Numbered from the stretch's first letter, positions 23,138 to 31,996 are shown. The stretch: 57,726 nucleotides of DNA from DUUS01 sp964416365 (GCA_964416365.1 CAYQDO010000002.1:1-57726); one strand, 5' to 3'. The notes: generated from the letters alone by a model not told the origin. Program-made: numbers and translations.

Positions 23138-23491
23138 ATGAAATTAATAAGTACATCTTCTATTGAAGAAAAGAAAAGTAAATTTTATGGTTTTCTTTAT
23201 GATTTAGATAATGTAAATGAAATTAAAATAATTTTAAATGAATTAAAAGACAATCATAAGAAAGCAGTTCATTTTCCTTATGCTTATAAATTTATTAATA
23301 CAGCAGGAAAAACCGATGATAAGGAACCAAATAATACAGCAGGTATTCAAATCTTAAATGTTTTGGATCGCTATAATTTAAATAAACATATATTAATTGT
23401 TGTACGTTATTTTGGTGGTAAGAAATTAGGAGCTCCACTTCTTTTAAGAACTTATGCTAAATGTGCAAATGAATGTATAAAAACTAAATAA
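23138..23491 (+). CDS. YigZ/IMPACT-family protein, N-terminal domain only
   Basis: The core of the IMPACT N-terminal domain is present: KKSKFYGFLYDLDNVNEI, the PYAYKFI segment, DDKEPNNTAGIQIL and the RYFGGKKLGAPLLLRTYAKC signature. The usual bacterial YigZ/YvyE has about 210 residues with a C-terminal DUF1949 domain; this one stops at 117, just after the signature. A stop plus a new gene follow at once, so it is a genuine short form or an old truncation. Molecular function of the family is unclear. Ribosome binding site AGGTGT. Confidence 0.85.
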   Translation: MKLISTSSIEEKKSKFYGFLYDLDNVNEIKIILNELKDNHKKAVHFPYAYKFINTAGKTDDKEPNNTAGIQILNVLDRYNLNKHILIVVRYFGGKKLGAPLLLRTYAKCANECIKTK

Positions 23492-23518
23492 TTACATAAT
23501 TTTTATTAGGTGATTATT

Positions 23519-23881
23519 TTGATAAATAAACTAATAAATTATGGGAAAGCTTTAATTGTACCCTTAGCCATCATTATCCTAGCCCCAATTTTTTTAGCTA
23601 TTTTAAATATGTTAGGGGTTAGAACTTATGATGTTATTCCATTAATCATAATGATTATTATCTCGCTAATAGCAGGGTTAACAATAGGCTCTAAAATAGA
23701 TAAGCATGGTTATCTCCATGGAATTATTTTAGGAATTGTTCTTTCGTTAATTATGTTTTTATTCAGTCTAATATTTGATAGCAGCTATAAATTAAGCTCG
23801 TTGATATATTATCTTATTATTGTTGGATCAACTACCGTAGGATCAATGATAGGAATTCAAAAAAACATTAAAAAAAACTAA
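23519..23881 (+). CDS. TIGR04086-like four-helix membrane protein
   Basis: A 120-residue protein with four hydrophobic helices, a short KIDKHGYLHGI loop between helices 2 and 3 and a lysine-rich C-terminus. The pattern of a glycine-rich helix (SLIAGLTIGSKID) followed by HG..HGIILGI resembles the TIGR04086/YrzE membrane family, whose role is unknown. TTG 23519 is preferred because AGGTGAT lies 4 nt upstream; the in-frame GTG at 23510 overlaps that site. It probably forms a unit with the short yigZ gene. Confidence 0.65.
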   Translation: MINKLINYGKALIVPLAIIILAPIFLAILNMLGVRTYDVIPLIIMIIISLIAGLTIGSKIDKHGYLHGIILGIVLSLIMFLFSLIFDSSYKLSSLIYYLIIVGSTTVGSMIGIQKNIKKN

Positions 23882-23930
23882 GATTTTAAAGTGTACTAAA
23901 TAGGGTTCACTTCATTTTCCTAGTTTTTAT
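23873..23930. terminator. Possible terminator between convergent genes
   Basis: AAAAACTA and TAGTTTTT arms about 40 nt apart, between two converging units. The loop is long, so the call is weak. Confidence 0.35.
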
Positions 23931-24370
23931 TTATTTTTAGAATCAATGATTATTGTAACTGGGCCATCATTTTCAATATTAATAAGCATTTCAGCTCCAA
24001 AAACTCCAGGATATGTTTTGATTTGTTCGTTCAGTTTTTGATTAAATTGTTCATATAAGACAATACTTTTTTCACTTCTCATGGCATTAATATAACTTGG
24101 TCTGTTACCATCTTTAGTACCAGCTTGTAAAGTAAACTGACTAATTGATAAGATTTCTCCGTTTATCTCTTGAATACTTTTATTCATGATACCTTTTTCA
24201 TCGTCAAATACTCTTAAATTTAAAATTTTTCTAACTAGATAGTCAATATCTTCTTCATTATCATCTTTAGCTATCCCTACTAAAATTACAAAGCCTTTAC
24301 CTATTTTATTTATTAATTTGTTATTTACAGAAACGCTTCCACTTTGACATCTTTGAATAACTACTTTCAC
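23927..24370 (-). CDS. dtd: D-aminoacyl-tRNA deacylase
   Basis: Hydrolyses D-aminoacyl-tRNAs (and Gly-tRNA-Ala), protecting translation from wrong chirality. The two signatures are present: SQFTLQAGTKDGNRPSY (about residues 77-93) and the C-terminal GPVTI element in ENDGPVTIIID. Length 147 residues is standard. It starts with GTG overlapping the rel stop (GTGA), so it is translationally coupled to rel, an order also found in Bacillus (relA-dtd). Confidence 0.95.
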   Translation of the reverse strand: MKVVIQRCQSGSVSVNNKLINKIGKGFVILVGIAKDDNEEDIDYLVRKILNLRVFDDEKGIMNKSIQEINGEILSISQFTLQAGTKDGNRPSYINAMRSEKSIVLYEQFNQKLNEQIKTYPGVFGAEMLINIENDGPVTIIIDSKNK

Positions 24371-26502
24371 CTAATGACCTCCATAACGAAATCAAGAGCT
24401 TTTAATTCATCTAAAAATTCATTTAAATTATTATTATTTTTAACTTTTAAAATTATTTCGTAATCAATGGAAATATCAGTATTAAATTCTTTAATACTAT
24501 TAATAGAAACTCCTTTTAGGCTAGCTTTAGTAACTATTTCCAGTATATGATTTACTAAACTATTAGTTTTGACAACTATTCTGACATCAAATAAATTGGT
24601 ACTCTCTAAATTAGGGTTCCAAGCTACTTCAATTAACCTAGTTATCATATTACGAACATTGGAACAATCTTTTTTATGAACGGTTACTCCTTTGCCTTTG
24701 GTAATATAACCAATGATGGGCTCTCCAGGAACTGGATTACAGCAAGTTGCTAGGGTTACTAAAATATTATCAGTACCAGCAACTATAACATCATTTTTAT
24801 AGTTTTGTTTTAAAATTGGAGTTTTATTAACTCTAGAAAGCATAATATCTTGGACCGATTTTTTATCTTCATATATCAAATTAATGGTATATACAGCAGT
24901 ATATCTTAATGACCCAATACTTAAGAGTAAATCATCATAACTAGTAAGTTTAAGATCTTTTAAGATTTTATTAATATTTTCTTCACTTAATACTTCTCCT
25001 ATATTAAGCTTTTGTTTACGAATTTCTTTTTCCAGTAACTCTTTACCACGTTCAATATAACTTTCTCGATCTTTTTTACTGAAATATGACTTAATTTTAT
25101 TTTTAGCTTGAGTGGTTTTAACAAATTTTAACCACTGTTTACTAGGTTTAGCACTTTTATTGGTATTTATTTTGACTATATCGCCATCATTAAGTTCATA
25201 GTCTAGTGGAACGATAACATCGTTTATAATCGCACTAACGGTTAAATCACCAACATCAGAATGAATACGGTAAGCAAAATCAACTGGAGTACTACCTTTA
25301 GGCAGCTCCATAACATCGCCTTTTGGTGTGAAGACATAAATTTGTTCTTTTAAGAATTCTTCTTTCATATTACGCGCGAATATTTCATCACTTTGTTCTT
25401 CAATATTACTATCAATAATATTACGGAACATTTCTAGTTTTTGTTCCATAATAGCTTGGATTGGTCTACCCCGCTCTTTATAAGACCAGTGGGAAGCAAT
25501 ACCGTGCTCTGCTATTTCATCCATCTCTGGAGTTCTGATTTGGATTTCAAAAATATGACCATCTATCCCAAAAACTCCCGTATGCAGTGATTGGTACATA
25601 TTCTCTTTTGGCATAGCAATATAATCTTTAAATCTTTTAGGAATAGAACGATATTTTGAATGAATTAATCCCACAGCTAAATAACAATCGCTCTCGGTAG
25701 GAACGATTAATCTCATCGCTAAAATGTCATATATTTCTGACCATTTTTTTCCGGAAGAAAGTTTCTTATAAATACTATAGACACTTTTAACTCTAGCTTT
25801 AACTTCAAATTCAATACCATGCTCAATCATTATTTCGGAAATACTATTTTTCATTTCTTGAAGACTGTTTGCTAAATTTTCCCTAGTATCATCTAGTTTT
25901 TCTAAGATTTCTTCATATACAGCAGGTTTACCATATTTTAAGCATAAATCTTCTAACTCACTTTTGATACTGTTTATGCCTAAACGGTGAGCTATCGGTA
26001 TTAAAACTTCCATTGTTTCATTAACTTTTTGCTTACGTTTATCTTCTGGTAAAGCATCAGCTGTACGCATATTATGTAATCTGTCTGCTAATTTAATAAT
26101 TAAAACACGCACATCTTCACTAATACCAACTAATACCTTACGTAAATATATACTGGCTGATTCATTTTTGTCAGTTAGTTTTAATCTATTTAATTTAGAT
26201 AAGTTATCTATGATTATTTTAACAGGTTCTCCAAATTTAGTTTCAATAATATCCAAAGATATATTACACAATGAATTTGTTTCATGTAGTAAGGCCGCTA
26301 TGATGGTAAGTGCATCAACATTTAGATCAGCACATATTCCTGCCACTGATAAAGAGTGAACAATTTCTGGTTCACCATTTTTCCTTAATTGGCCGTCATG
26401 AGCTTTTTTAGCAAACTTATAAGCTTCACTGATGATTTCTAATTCTTGTTTAGATAGATCATTATCTTTGGCTTTTTGTAAAATATATTCAATAGTGTAC
26501 AT
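24367..26502 (-). CDS. rel: RelA/SpoT-family (p)ppGpp synthetase (Rel)
   Basis: A 711-residue long RSH enzyme of the stringent response. N-terminal HD hydrolase-like domain (about 30-190), synthetase domain (about 240-350) with DILAMRLIV, RFKDYIAMPKENMYQSLHTGV and EIQIRTPEMDEIAEHGIASHW, TGS domain (about 390-450) and a C-terminal ACT domain. The hydrolase metal motif HDxxED is replaced by HETNSL (residues 73-78), so the conserved Asp, Glu and Asp are missing, although ADRLHNMRT remains. The synthetase site looks intact. Likely a synthetase-dominant Rel; dtd follows directly. Confidence 0.95.
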   Translation of the reverse strand: MYTIEYILQKAKDNDLSKQELEIISEAYKFAKKAHDGQLRKNGEPEIVHSLSVAGICADLNVDALTIIAALLHETNSLCNISLDIIETKFGEPVKIIIDNLSKLNRLKLTDKNESASIYLRKVLVGISEDVRVLIIKLADRLHNMRTADALPEDKRKQKVNETMEVLIPIAHRLGINSIKSELEDLCLKYGKPAVYEEILEKLDDTRENLANSLQEMKNSISEIMIEHGIEFEVKARVKSVYSIYKKLSSGKKWSEIYDILAMRLIVPTESDCYLAVGLIHSKYRSIPKRFKDYIAMPKENMYQSLHTGVFGIDGHIFEIQIRTPEMDEIAEHGIASHWSYKERGRPIQAIMEQKLEMFRNIIDSNIEEQSDEIFARNMKEEFLKEQIYVFTPKGDVMELPKGSTPVDFAYRIHSDVGDLTVSAIINDVIVPLDYELNDGDIVKINTNKSAKPSKQWLKFVKTTQAKNKIKSYFSKKDRESYIERGKELLEKEIRKQKLNIGEVLSEENINKILKDLKLTSYDDLLLSIGSLRYTAVYTINLIYEDKKSVQDIMLSRVNKTPILKQNYKNDVIVAGTDNILVTLATCCNPVPGEPIIGYITKGKGVTVHKKDCSNVRNMITRLIEVAWNPNLESTNLFDVRIVVKTNSLVNHILEIVTKASLKGVSINSIKEFNTDISIDYEIILKVKNNNNLNEFLDELKALDFVMEVIR

Positions 26503-26513
26503 GGTAGCACTCC

Positions 26514-26813
26514 TTATAGTAAATTATCTCTTTTATCCCTTTTTAAATTATTATCATTATTTTTTTGATTTTGCATAATTTGAGCAATATATTCTTCTAA
26601 TATATGATTAGGGGTTGATAAAATATCTTCCACCATTTCTCCTAAAGTAAGTTCCCTAGAATTTTGCCAGTAGTTCTTTCTTAAAAAACGCCAAATATCT
26701 ACTTCATTAATATACTTGACATTATTTCTTTTTAATTCATTTACTTTAGTAGTCAAGGCCGGCAAGATTTTTTGATACAGTTCTTCTAAATTTTTAAACT
26801 CCAAATTATTCAT
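26514..26813 (-). CDS. ComN-type post-transcriptional regulator
   Basis: A 99-residue protein with the family core VDIWRFLRKNYWQNSRELTLGEMVEDILSTPNHILEEYI, which matches the small post-transcriptional regulator family of B. subtilis ComN (YrzD), involved in comE mRNA control and localised with DivIVA. The C-terminus is Asn/Lys-rich and probably disordered. Ribosome binding site AGGTGAT 5 nt before the ATG. It lies 11 nt upstream of rel, suggesting co-transcription. Confidence 0.8.
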   Translation of the reverse strand: MNNLEFKNLEELYQKILPALTTKVNELKRNNVKYINEVDIWRFLRKNYWQNSRELTLGEMVEDILSTPNHILEEYIAQIMQNQKNNDNNLKRDKRDNLL

Positions 26814-26846
26814 ATAAAATCACCTTAAATTATTTTTAATCGTCCT

Positions 26847-26873
26847 TCATATATTTATTATATAACATAGTTA
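26847..26873 (+). promoter_or_regulatory. Possible sigma-E-type promoter of spoVB
   Basis: TCATAT (26847-26852), 13 bp, CATAGTTA (26866-26873) resembles the mother-cell sigma-E pattern kmATATT-N13/15-CATACAnT. spoVB is a sigma-E gene in Bacillus. The match is imperfect and AT-richness makes chance likely. Confidence 0.3.
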
Positions 26874-26895
26874 ATTTTTTTAAAAGGAAGATTAC

Positions 26896-28179
26896 ATGAA
26901 AAATAAATTCATTCAAAGTACAATTATTTTAATGATTGGTGGTATTTTAACTAAATTACTAAGTTTTATAATTAAAATTTACTTTACAAGAATAATAGGA
27001 ACCGACGGTATAAATATTTATTCCATCATTATGCCTACCTATAGTTTATTAATAACCATTGCCCAGTTAGGTTTACCAATTGCGATATCTAATATTATTG
27101 CTAAAGGGGAAAAAACTGGTAAAAAAGTCATATTTTCTATTATTCCGGTTACTTTGGTTTTAAATTTAATTATTATTGCTGTTATTGTATTATCAGCCAA
27201 ATTTTTAAGTCATAATCTATTACATGAACCTAGAGCCGAATTACCATTAATTTGTTTATCTTTTATCTTACCTTTTATTTCTGTTTCCAGTATTATCAGA
27301 GGCTATTTTTTTGGTAAACAGAAAATGACCCCCCATACTTTATCTAATATTTTAGAACAAATTTTTAAATTCGTTATAGTTATAGCCATCTTACCTATTT
27401 TGTTAAAATATGGAACAATTGTAGCCGTTTGCGGGTATATTTTAATCAATATTATCTCCGAGATTATTTCGATTATTATCTTTTTACTTTTCTTACCAAA
27501 AAGATTTTCTATCCATAAGAAAGATATTAAACCTGATCCGGAAACTATTAAAGAACTTTTAGCAATTGGGCTTCCTAGTGTGGGAGGAAGAATTATCGGT
27601 AATATTGGTTTTTTCTTTGAACCGATAGTTTTAACTTGGATTATGATGTTAATGGGCTATTCTAGTGAATATGTTATTACGGAATACGCTGTCTATAATA
27701 CTTATGTTATTGGCCTTTTAATTGTACCAACTTTCTTTGTAACTGCCCTATCAATAGCACTACTTCCCGAAATTTCTAAATATACTTGTAATAAAATTAA
27801 AGCCAAAAGAATATTTAAGAAAGCAATTTCTTGGGCTTTTCTTTTAGGATTAGTTGCTAATGTTTTCTTTTATTTCTTTGCCGAATATATTTTACTGTTT
27901 ATCTTTGATACCAATGCTGGAGTTTCTTATATAAAAGTTTTAACTTTGTTTTTTACCTTATATTATATCGAAGGACCCATGATAAGTACACTTCAGGCTT
28001 TAGGTTATGCCAAACACTGTATGATGACCACAACTTTAGGAATAATCGTTAAACTTGTTATGATGGTAATCCTTAGTTTATTTAAAATAGGTATTTATTC
28101 ATTAATATTTTCAGAAGTAATATTTATAGCAGTTGTGGTTATATCTTCATATTTTAAAATTAGAAAGGTTCTAAATTAA
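26896..28179 (+). CDS. spoVB: SpoVB-like MOP-superfamily flippase
   Basis: A 427-residue protein with about 12-14 hydrophobic helices from the MVF/polysaccharide-transporter superfamily. The N-terminal FIQSTIILMIGGILTKLLSFI and YFTRIIGTDGINIYSIIMP stretch, and later RGYFFGKQKMTPHTLSNILEQ, are typical of SpoVB and related lipid II or oligosaccharide flippases. In Bacillus SpoVB is needed for spore cortex synthesis; a vegetative flippase such as MurJ/Ytg-type is the alternative. Ribosome binding site AAAGGAAG; a sigma-E-like box lies upstream. A bidirectional terminator follows. Confidence 0.85.
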   Translation: MKNKFIQSTIILMIGGILTKLLSFIIKIYFTRIIGTDGINIYSIIMPTYSLLITIAQLGLPIAISNIIAKGEKTGKKVIFSIIPVTLVLNLIIIAVIVLSAKFLSHNLLHEPRAELPLICLSFILPFISVSSIIRGYFFGKQKMTPHTLSNILEQIFKFVIVIAILPILLKYGTIVAVCGYILINIISEIISIIIFLLFLPKRFSIHKKDIKPDPETIKELLAIGLPSVGGRIIGNIGFFFEPIVLTWIMMLMGYSSEYVITEYAVYNTYVIGLLIVPTFFVTALSIALLPEISKYTCNKIKAKRIFKKAISWAFLLGLVANVFFYFFAEYILLFIFDTNAGVSYIKVLTLFFTLYYIEGPMISTLQALGYAKHCMMTTTLGIIVKLVMMVILSLFKIGIYSLIFSEVIFIAVVVISSYFKIRKVLN

Positions 28180-28206
28180 AAAAACTGAAATATTTTCAGT
28201 TTTTAA
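28180..28206. terminator. Shared terminator between spoVB and tig
   Basis: AAAAACTGAAA / TTTCAGTTTTT with a 3-nt loop, between convergent stops. Confidence 0.8.
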
Positions 28207-29453
28207 TTATTTTCTTTAAGAATTTCAATAGCTTTACGCATTTTTAAATCGTATGATACCATTTCTTTATTGCCAATCATTTTTTCAATTTCTTCTTCAG
28301 TTGTATCATACATTTTAGCCATCTTTTTAAGTTCTTCTTTTACTTCTTCATCTTTTACTTCAATGTTTTCTTTTTCAGCAATAGCTTCTAAAAGATATCT
28401 TACTTTAATACGATTAATAGCTTCCGGTTCCATCATCTTCTTTAATGAATCAATATTTGATTTAGTAAATTCTAAATATTGTTCTAAAGTTAAACCTTGC
28501 ATTTGTAATTGCTGACGATATTGATCTAAAATTCTGTTTACTTCAGAACTTATGATTTCTTCATTAATTTCAACTTCTAAAGTTTCAACAGCTTTCTTTA
28601 ATAATTCATCAATAAAATGATTTTCTGCATCATTTTCTTTATGCTCAAGTAAATGTTTACTGATTTCATTTTCTAATTCATTTTCAGTCTTAACATTTTC
28701 ATAACCTAAATCTTTATAAAAGTCTTCATTTAATTCAGGAAGGTTGCGTTTTTTGATACCTACTACTTTAACAGTAAATTCGACTTCTTTACCTTTTAAA
28801 TTATCAACATAATCTTCCGGAAATTTTAAATTTAATACTTTTTCTTCGCTGACTTTCATACCAATTATACCAGTTTCAAAACCTGGAATAAAAGTATTAG
28901 ATCCGATTTCTAAAGGATAGTTTTCTCCTTTTCCGCCTTCTAATTCTTTACCATCTACGATACCTATGAAATTAATTACTGCAGTCTTTCCTTCTTCAAT
29001 AGTTCCATCGTTGTCTTCAACGATATCAGCATATTTATCTCTTAATTGATTAATTTCTTGTTTTATTTCTTCAACTGTTACTTTAACATCTTCTTTTTTG
29101 ATACCTAATTTTTTGTATTTGCCTAATTTAATTTCTGGTTTTTCAATAACAGTGAATTTAAAAGTAACACAGTCATGACAAATATGATTAATATCTACAG
29201 TTGGTTCACAAACTGGATTTAAATTATTATCTATTAAAGCTTTTTGATAGGCCTCACTAACGCATGAATCAACAGCATCCATAAATAAAGACTCAAGACC
29301 AAATTTTTTAATATATACTTCTTTCGGTACTTGACCTTTTCTAAATCCATCCATTTTAAGATCTTTTTTCTTATTTTTAAAAGCATTATCTAAAGCTTTT
29401 TCCCATTCTTTTCCTTCAATTGATACTTCGATTTCTTTAACATTGTTTTTCAT
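28203..29453 (-). CDS. tig: Trigger factor (ribosome-associated chaperone)
   Basis: Binds uL23 at the exit tunnel and folds nascent chains. N-terminal ribosome-binding domain with DGFRKGQVPKEVYIKKFG (signature GFRxGKxP-like; Gln in place of Lys at one position), central FKBP-type PPIase domain (about 150-240, FIPGFETGIIGMKV) and helical C-terminal domain. Length 416 residues is usual. AAAGGAG ribosome binding site 8 nt upstream. Monocistronic. Confidence 0.96.
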   Translation of the reverse strand: MKNNVKEIEVSIEGKEWEKALDNAFKNKKKDLKMDGFRKGQVPKEVYIKKFGLESLFMDAVDSCVSEAYQKALIDNNLNPVCEPTVDINHICHDCVTFKFTVIEKPEIKLGKYKKLGIKKEDVKVTVEEIKQEINQLRDKYADIVEDNDGTIEEGKTAVINFIGIVDGKELEGGKGENYPLEIGSNTFIPGFETGIIGMKVSEEKVLNLKFPEDYVDNLKGKEVEFTVKVVGIKKRNLPELNEDFYKDLGYENVKTENELENEISKHLLEHKENDAENHFIDELLKKAVETLEVEINEEIISSEVNRILDQYRQQLQMQGLTLEQYLEFTKSNIDSLKKMMEPEAINRIKVRYLLEAIAEKENIEVKDEEVKEELKKMAKMYDTTEEEIEKMIGNKEMVSYDLKMRKAIEILKENN

Positions 29454-29563
29454 TCTTTTTTCTCCTTTATACGTTTCAATATTATACTTTATATCAACAT
29501 TTTATGCAAGCGTTATGCTTTTTAAATATAAATAAAAAAGTATTTTTTGTAAATACTAATAAC

Positions 29564-29812
29564 ATGAATGAATTAGTTAAATTTAAATTTTTAATTTCTT
29601 TTTTAGATAGTTTTCGCTTCGGAGCATTTACTGATGATTTTGCCGAGTATTATTTAGATAATATGCTTGCTCATGCGGAAGATACTCTCTTAGAATGTAT
29701 CATTACTTTAAAATTTAAAGGAATCACTCAAAATAGTGATGATATCGACGAATATCTTGAAATAGCTAAAAATTATTATAAAAAAGCTATTGCTAACAAT
29801 CCTACAATTTAG
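29564..29812 (+). CDS. Small hypothetical protein upstream of ku
   Basis: An 82-residue acidic, helical protein: MNELVKFKFLISFLDSFRFG, then DDFAEYYLDNMLAHAEDTLLECIITLKF and EIAKNYYKKAIANNPTI. No family is recognised. Neither this ATG nor the upstream ATG at 29504 has a ribosome binding site; the later one was chosen because the added 20 residues look like untranslated AT-rich DNA and include a small hairpin (AGTATTT/AAATACT). The sigma-G-like promoter of ku begins inside its last codons. Confidence 0.5.
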   Translation: MNELVKFKFLISFLDSFRFGAFTDDFAEYYLDNMLAHAEDTLLECIITLKFKGITQNSDDIDEYLEIAKNYYKKAIANNPTI

Positions 29813-29841
29813 TATCTTTTTTTAACTATATATCCATACTA
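29812..29841 (+). promoter_or_regulatory. Sigma-G-like promoter of ku-ligD
   Basis: GTATC (29812-29816), 18 bp, CATACTA (29835-29841), then GGTGAT ribosome binding site 5 nt after the -10. In B. subtilis the homologous ykoV-ykoU pair is transcribed in the forespore by sigma-G, which supports the reading. The -10 is identical to the one at 5764-5770. Confidence 0.5.
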
Positions 29842-29855
29842 AAAATGGTGATATT

Positions 29856-30605
29856 ATGGCAAAGAAAGCTATTAGCTTTGGTCTGGTTCATATACCTATA
29901 GAGTTAAATCCAATTGTAATAAACAATGATACAGCTTTTAATCAACTACATAAAAAATGCGGTTCGAGGATTAAATATCAAAAAATTTGTTCTCATTGCA
30001 AAGAGGAAGTAAAGAGTAAAGACATTATGAAGGGTTATGAATACAGTGAAGATAGTTATGTAACCTTTGATGATAAAGACTTTAAAAATCTTAAGTTATC
30101 TAATGATACTCCCATTGAAATTATTTCCTTTATTGATATGAAGGAAGTTGATCCAATTTATTTTGAAAAAAGTTATCATTTGAAAACTGGTAAAACAAGT
30201 AGCAAGGCTTTTGAACTCTTTAAAACTGCCTTAAAAAAAGAAGGAAAAGTAGCTTTAGCTAAAACTGTTATTGGGACTAAATTTTATTATGTCATAATCA
30301 GATTTGAAAAAAACAATTTAATTCTAAATACATTATATTTTGATGAAGAAATCAATCTAGAAGATGACAAAACTATCGAAAAATTTAGTAAGGATGAGAT
30401 TGAACTAGCTGCTAAACTTATAAAAGCTATGGTTGGCAAATTTGAACCCCAAAAATATAAAGATGAATATCAAGATAAAATAAAAGATGCTATAGAACAA
30501 AAAATAAATGGTAAAGAGATTAAAATGGTTAAGGCTAAACCGCAAAAAAGCATTAATGATTTAATGAAAGCTTTAAAAATGAGTCTTAAGGAAGTAAAAA
30601 AATGA
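29856..30605 (+). CDS. ku: Ku protein (non-homologous end joining)
   Basis: DNA-end-binding homodimer that recruits LigD. Core features: KAISFGLVHIPIELNPIV at the N-terminus, a CGSRIKYQKICSHCKEEV cysteine-containing segment, KGYEYSEDSYVTFDDKDF, and the C-terminal AAKLIKAMVGKFEPQKYKDEYQ motif of the Ku core. It is 249 residues, without the extended C-terminal tail of some Ku proteins. The ligD start overlaps its stop (ATGA). Context points to repair in dormant or germinating spores. Confidence 0.95.
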   Translation: MAKKAISFGLVHIPIELNPIVINNDTAFNQLHKKCGSRIKYQKICSHCKEEVKSKDIMKGYEYSEDSYVTFDDKDFKNLKLSNDTPIEIISFIDMKEVDPIYFEKSYHLKTGKTSSKAFELFKTALKKEGKVALAKTVIGTKFYYVIIRFEKNNLILNTLYFDEEINLEDDKTIEKFSKDEIELAAKLIKAMVGKFEPQKYKDEYQDKIKDAIEQKINGKEIKMVKAKPQKSINDLMKALKMSLKEVKK

Positions 30606-31483
30606 GTTTATTTAAGGATAATTTTATTCCAATGCTTTTAAGTAAACAAGAAGAACCTTTTAATGATTCTAATTATCTTTTTGAAATTAAATTAGATGGT
30701 ATTAGAGCTTTAATGTTTGGAAGTCCAAAAGAAATCATAATTCGTAATCGCAAGAAACAAGATATTACGAGAAGATATCCAGAATTATTAGAACTTAAGA
30801 ATATCATTAAGAAAGAAGTTATCTTTGATGGAGAAATAATCTTATTAGCCAGTGGCTTACCAAGTTTTGAAAAATTAAAGAAAAGAATATTGTTAGAAAA
30901 CAAGAACAAAATATTAAATTATTCCAAAGAGTTACCTATAGTATTTGTCGCCTTTGATATTTTATATGAAGATAAAGATTTAACTAATTTACCATTAATT
31001 GAACGTAAGAAAATACTAGAGAAATATCCTGATACAGACTATTTTATGAAAGCAGAATATATTTTAGAAAATGGTAAAGAACTATTTAAGTTTGCCAAAA
31101 AACACAACATAGAAGGTATCGTTGCTAAAAAAATTGATAGTCCATATCAAATGAATAAGAGATCTAAAGACTGGATTAAAATTAAGAATATTGATGATGA
31201 TGATTTTTTAATTTTAGGTTATGATGAAGCAAAAGATAATGCCATGGCTAGCCTTTTATTAGGTAAAATAATCAAAAATAAAATGACTTTAATTGGTACT
31301 GTAACAATCGGTAAAAAGAATCCGGATTATCAAATTATCCTAAATCATTCTAAAGATCAAAATCCTATAATAACCAAAGAAGGATATATACCAATAATAC
31401 CTACTTTAGAATGTATTATAGAATTTATTGAAAAAACCCAGCATGGCAGGCTTAGACATCCTAAATTTAAAAGTTTAAAATAA
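30602..31483 (+). CDS. ligD: ATP-dependent DNA ligase (LigD ligase domain only)
   Basis: Nucleotidyltransferase motifs: I FEIKLDGIRA (adenylated Lys about residue 30), III FDGEIILL, IIIa FVAFDILY, IV EGIVAKKID and V WIKIKN, then an OB-fold (about 200-293) ending with HGRLRHPKFKSL. The polymerase and phosphoesterase domains of multidomain LigD are absent; they are not in this window. Coupled to ku by a 4-nt overlap, so it is the NHEJ ligase. Confidence 0.93.
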   Translation: MSLFKDNFIPMLLSKQEEPFNDSNYLFEIKLDGIRALMFGSPKEIIIRNRKKQDITRRYPELLELKNIIKKEVIFDGEIILLASGLPSFEKLKKRILLENKNKILNYSKELPIVFVAFDILYEDKDLTNLPLIERKKILEKYPDTDYFMKAEYILENGKELFKFAKKHNIEGIVAKKIDSPYQMNKRSKDWIKIKNIDDDDFLILGYDEAKDNAMASLLLGKIIKNKMTLIGTVTIGKKNPDYQIILNHSKDQNPIITKEGYIPIIPTLECIIEFIEKTQHGRLRHPKFKSLK

Positions 31484-31512
31484 AAAAACGTTAATTAATT
31501 TTAACGATTTTT
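31482..31512. terminator. Shared terminator between ligD and greA
   Basis: CGTTAA / TTAACG stem with a 6-nt loop, flanked by A7 and TTTTTA, overlapping both stops. Confidence 0.7.
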
Positions 31513-31958
31513 ATTTCATAATTTCCATTAGGTGATTCAACACTTATGATGTCTCCTACTTTTTTATTTATAATAGCTTTTCCAATTGGTGATTCATTTG
31601 AGATTTTATTTTCAAACGGATCAGCTTCCATTGAACCCACTATTTGATATTCTTCTTGTTCTCCATCTTCTACATATTCAATAACAACAGTTGAACCAAG
31701 ATTAACAACATCACTATTTACTTTAGAAATGATTTTAGCATTTGCTAACATATATTCTAATTCAGCAATACGGCTTTCTACTTCGGCTTGTTCATTACGA
31801 GCAGCATCATAGTCAGCGTTTTCTGATAAGTCACCTTGAGCTCTAGCATCCTTGATAGCTTCTATTATTGCGGGTCTTCTTTCGGTTTTCAGGAAGTTTA
31901 ACTCTGTTTCAAGTTCTAGAAACCCTTCGGTTGTTAAAAGAATTTCCTTTTTTTGCAT
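31491..31958 (-). CDS. greA: Transcription elongation factor GreA
   Basis: Stimulates transcript cleavage by backtracked RNA polymerase. The N-terminal coiled coil (about 1-75) carries the tip acidic motif in ARAQGDLSENADYDAARNEQ; the C-terminal FKBP-like domain includes SPIGKAIINKKVGDIISVESP. Length 155 residues is typical. It has its own promoter and follows the U32 genes as in Bacillus. Confidence 0.96.
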   Translation of the reverse strand: MQKKEILLTTEGFLELETELNFLKTERRPAIIEAIKDARAQGDLSENADYDAARNEQAEVESRIAELEYMLANAKIISKVNSDVVNLGSTVVIEYVEDGEQEEYQIVGSMEADPFENKISNESPIGKAIINKKVGDIISVESPNGNYEIKIVKIN

Positions 31959-31996
31959 AACTTCTCGTCCCTTCTTGTTTTAAAATAATCTAAATA

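Noticed and set aside
29504..31483. Ku-LigD as part of a phage or defence module
   Set aside because: Promoter pattern and the Bacillus parallel point to spore DNA repair; no phage genes adjacent.
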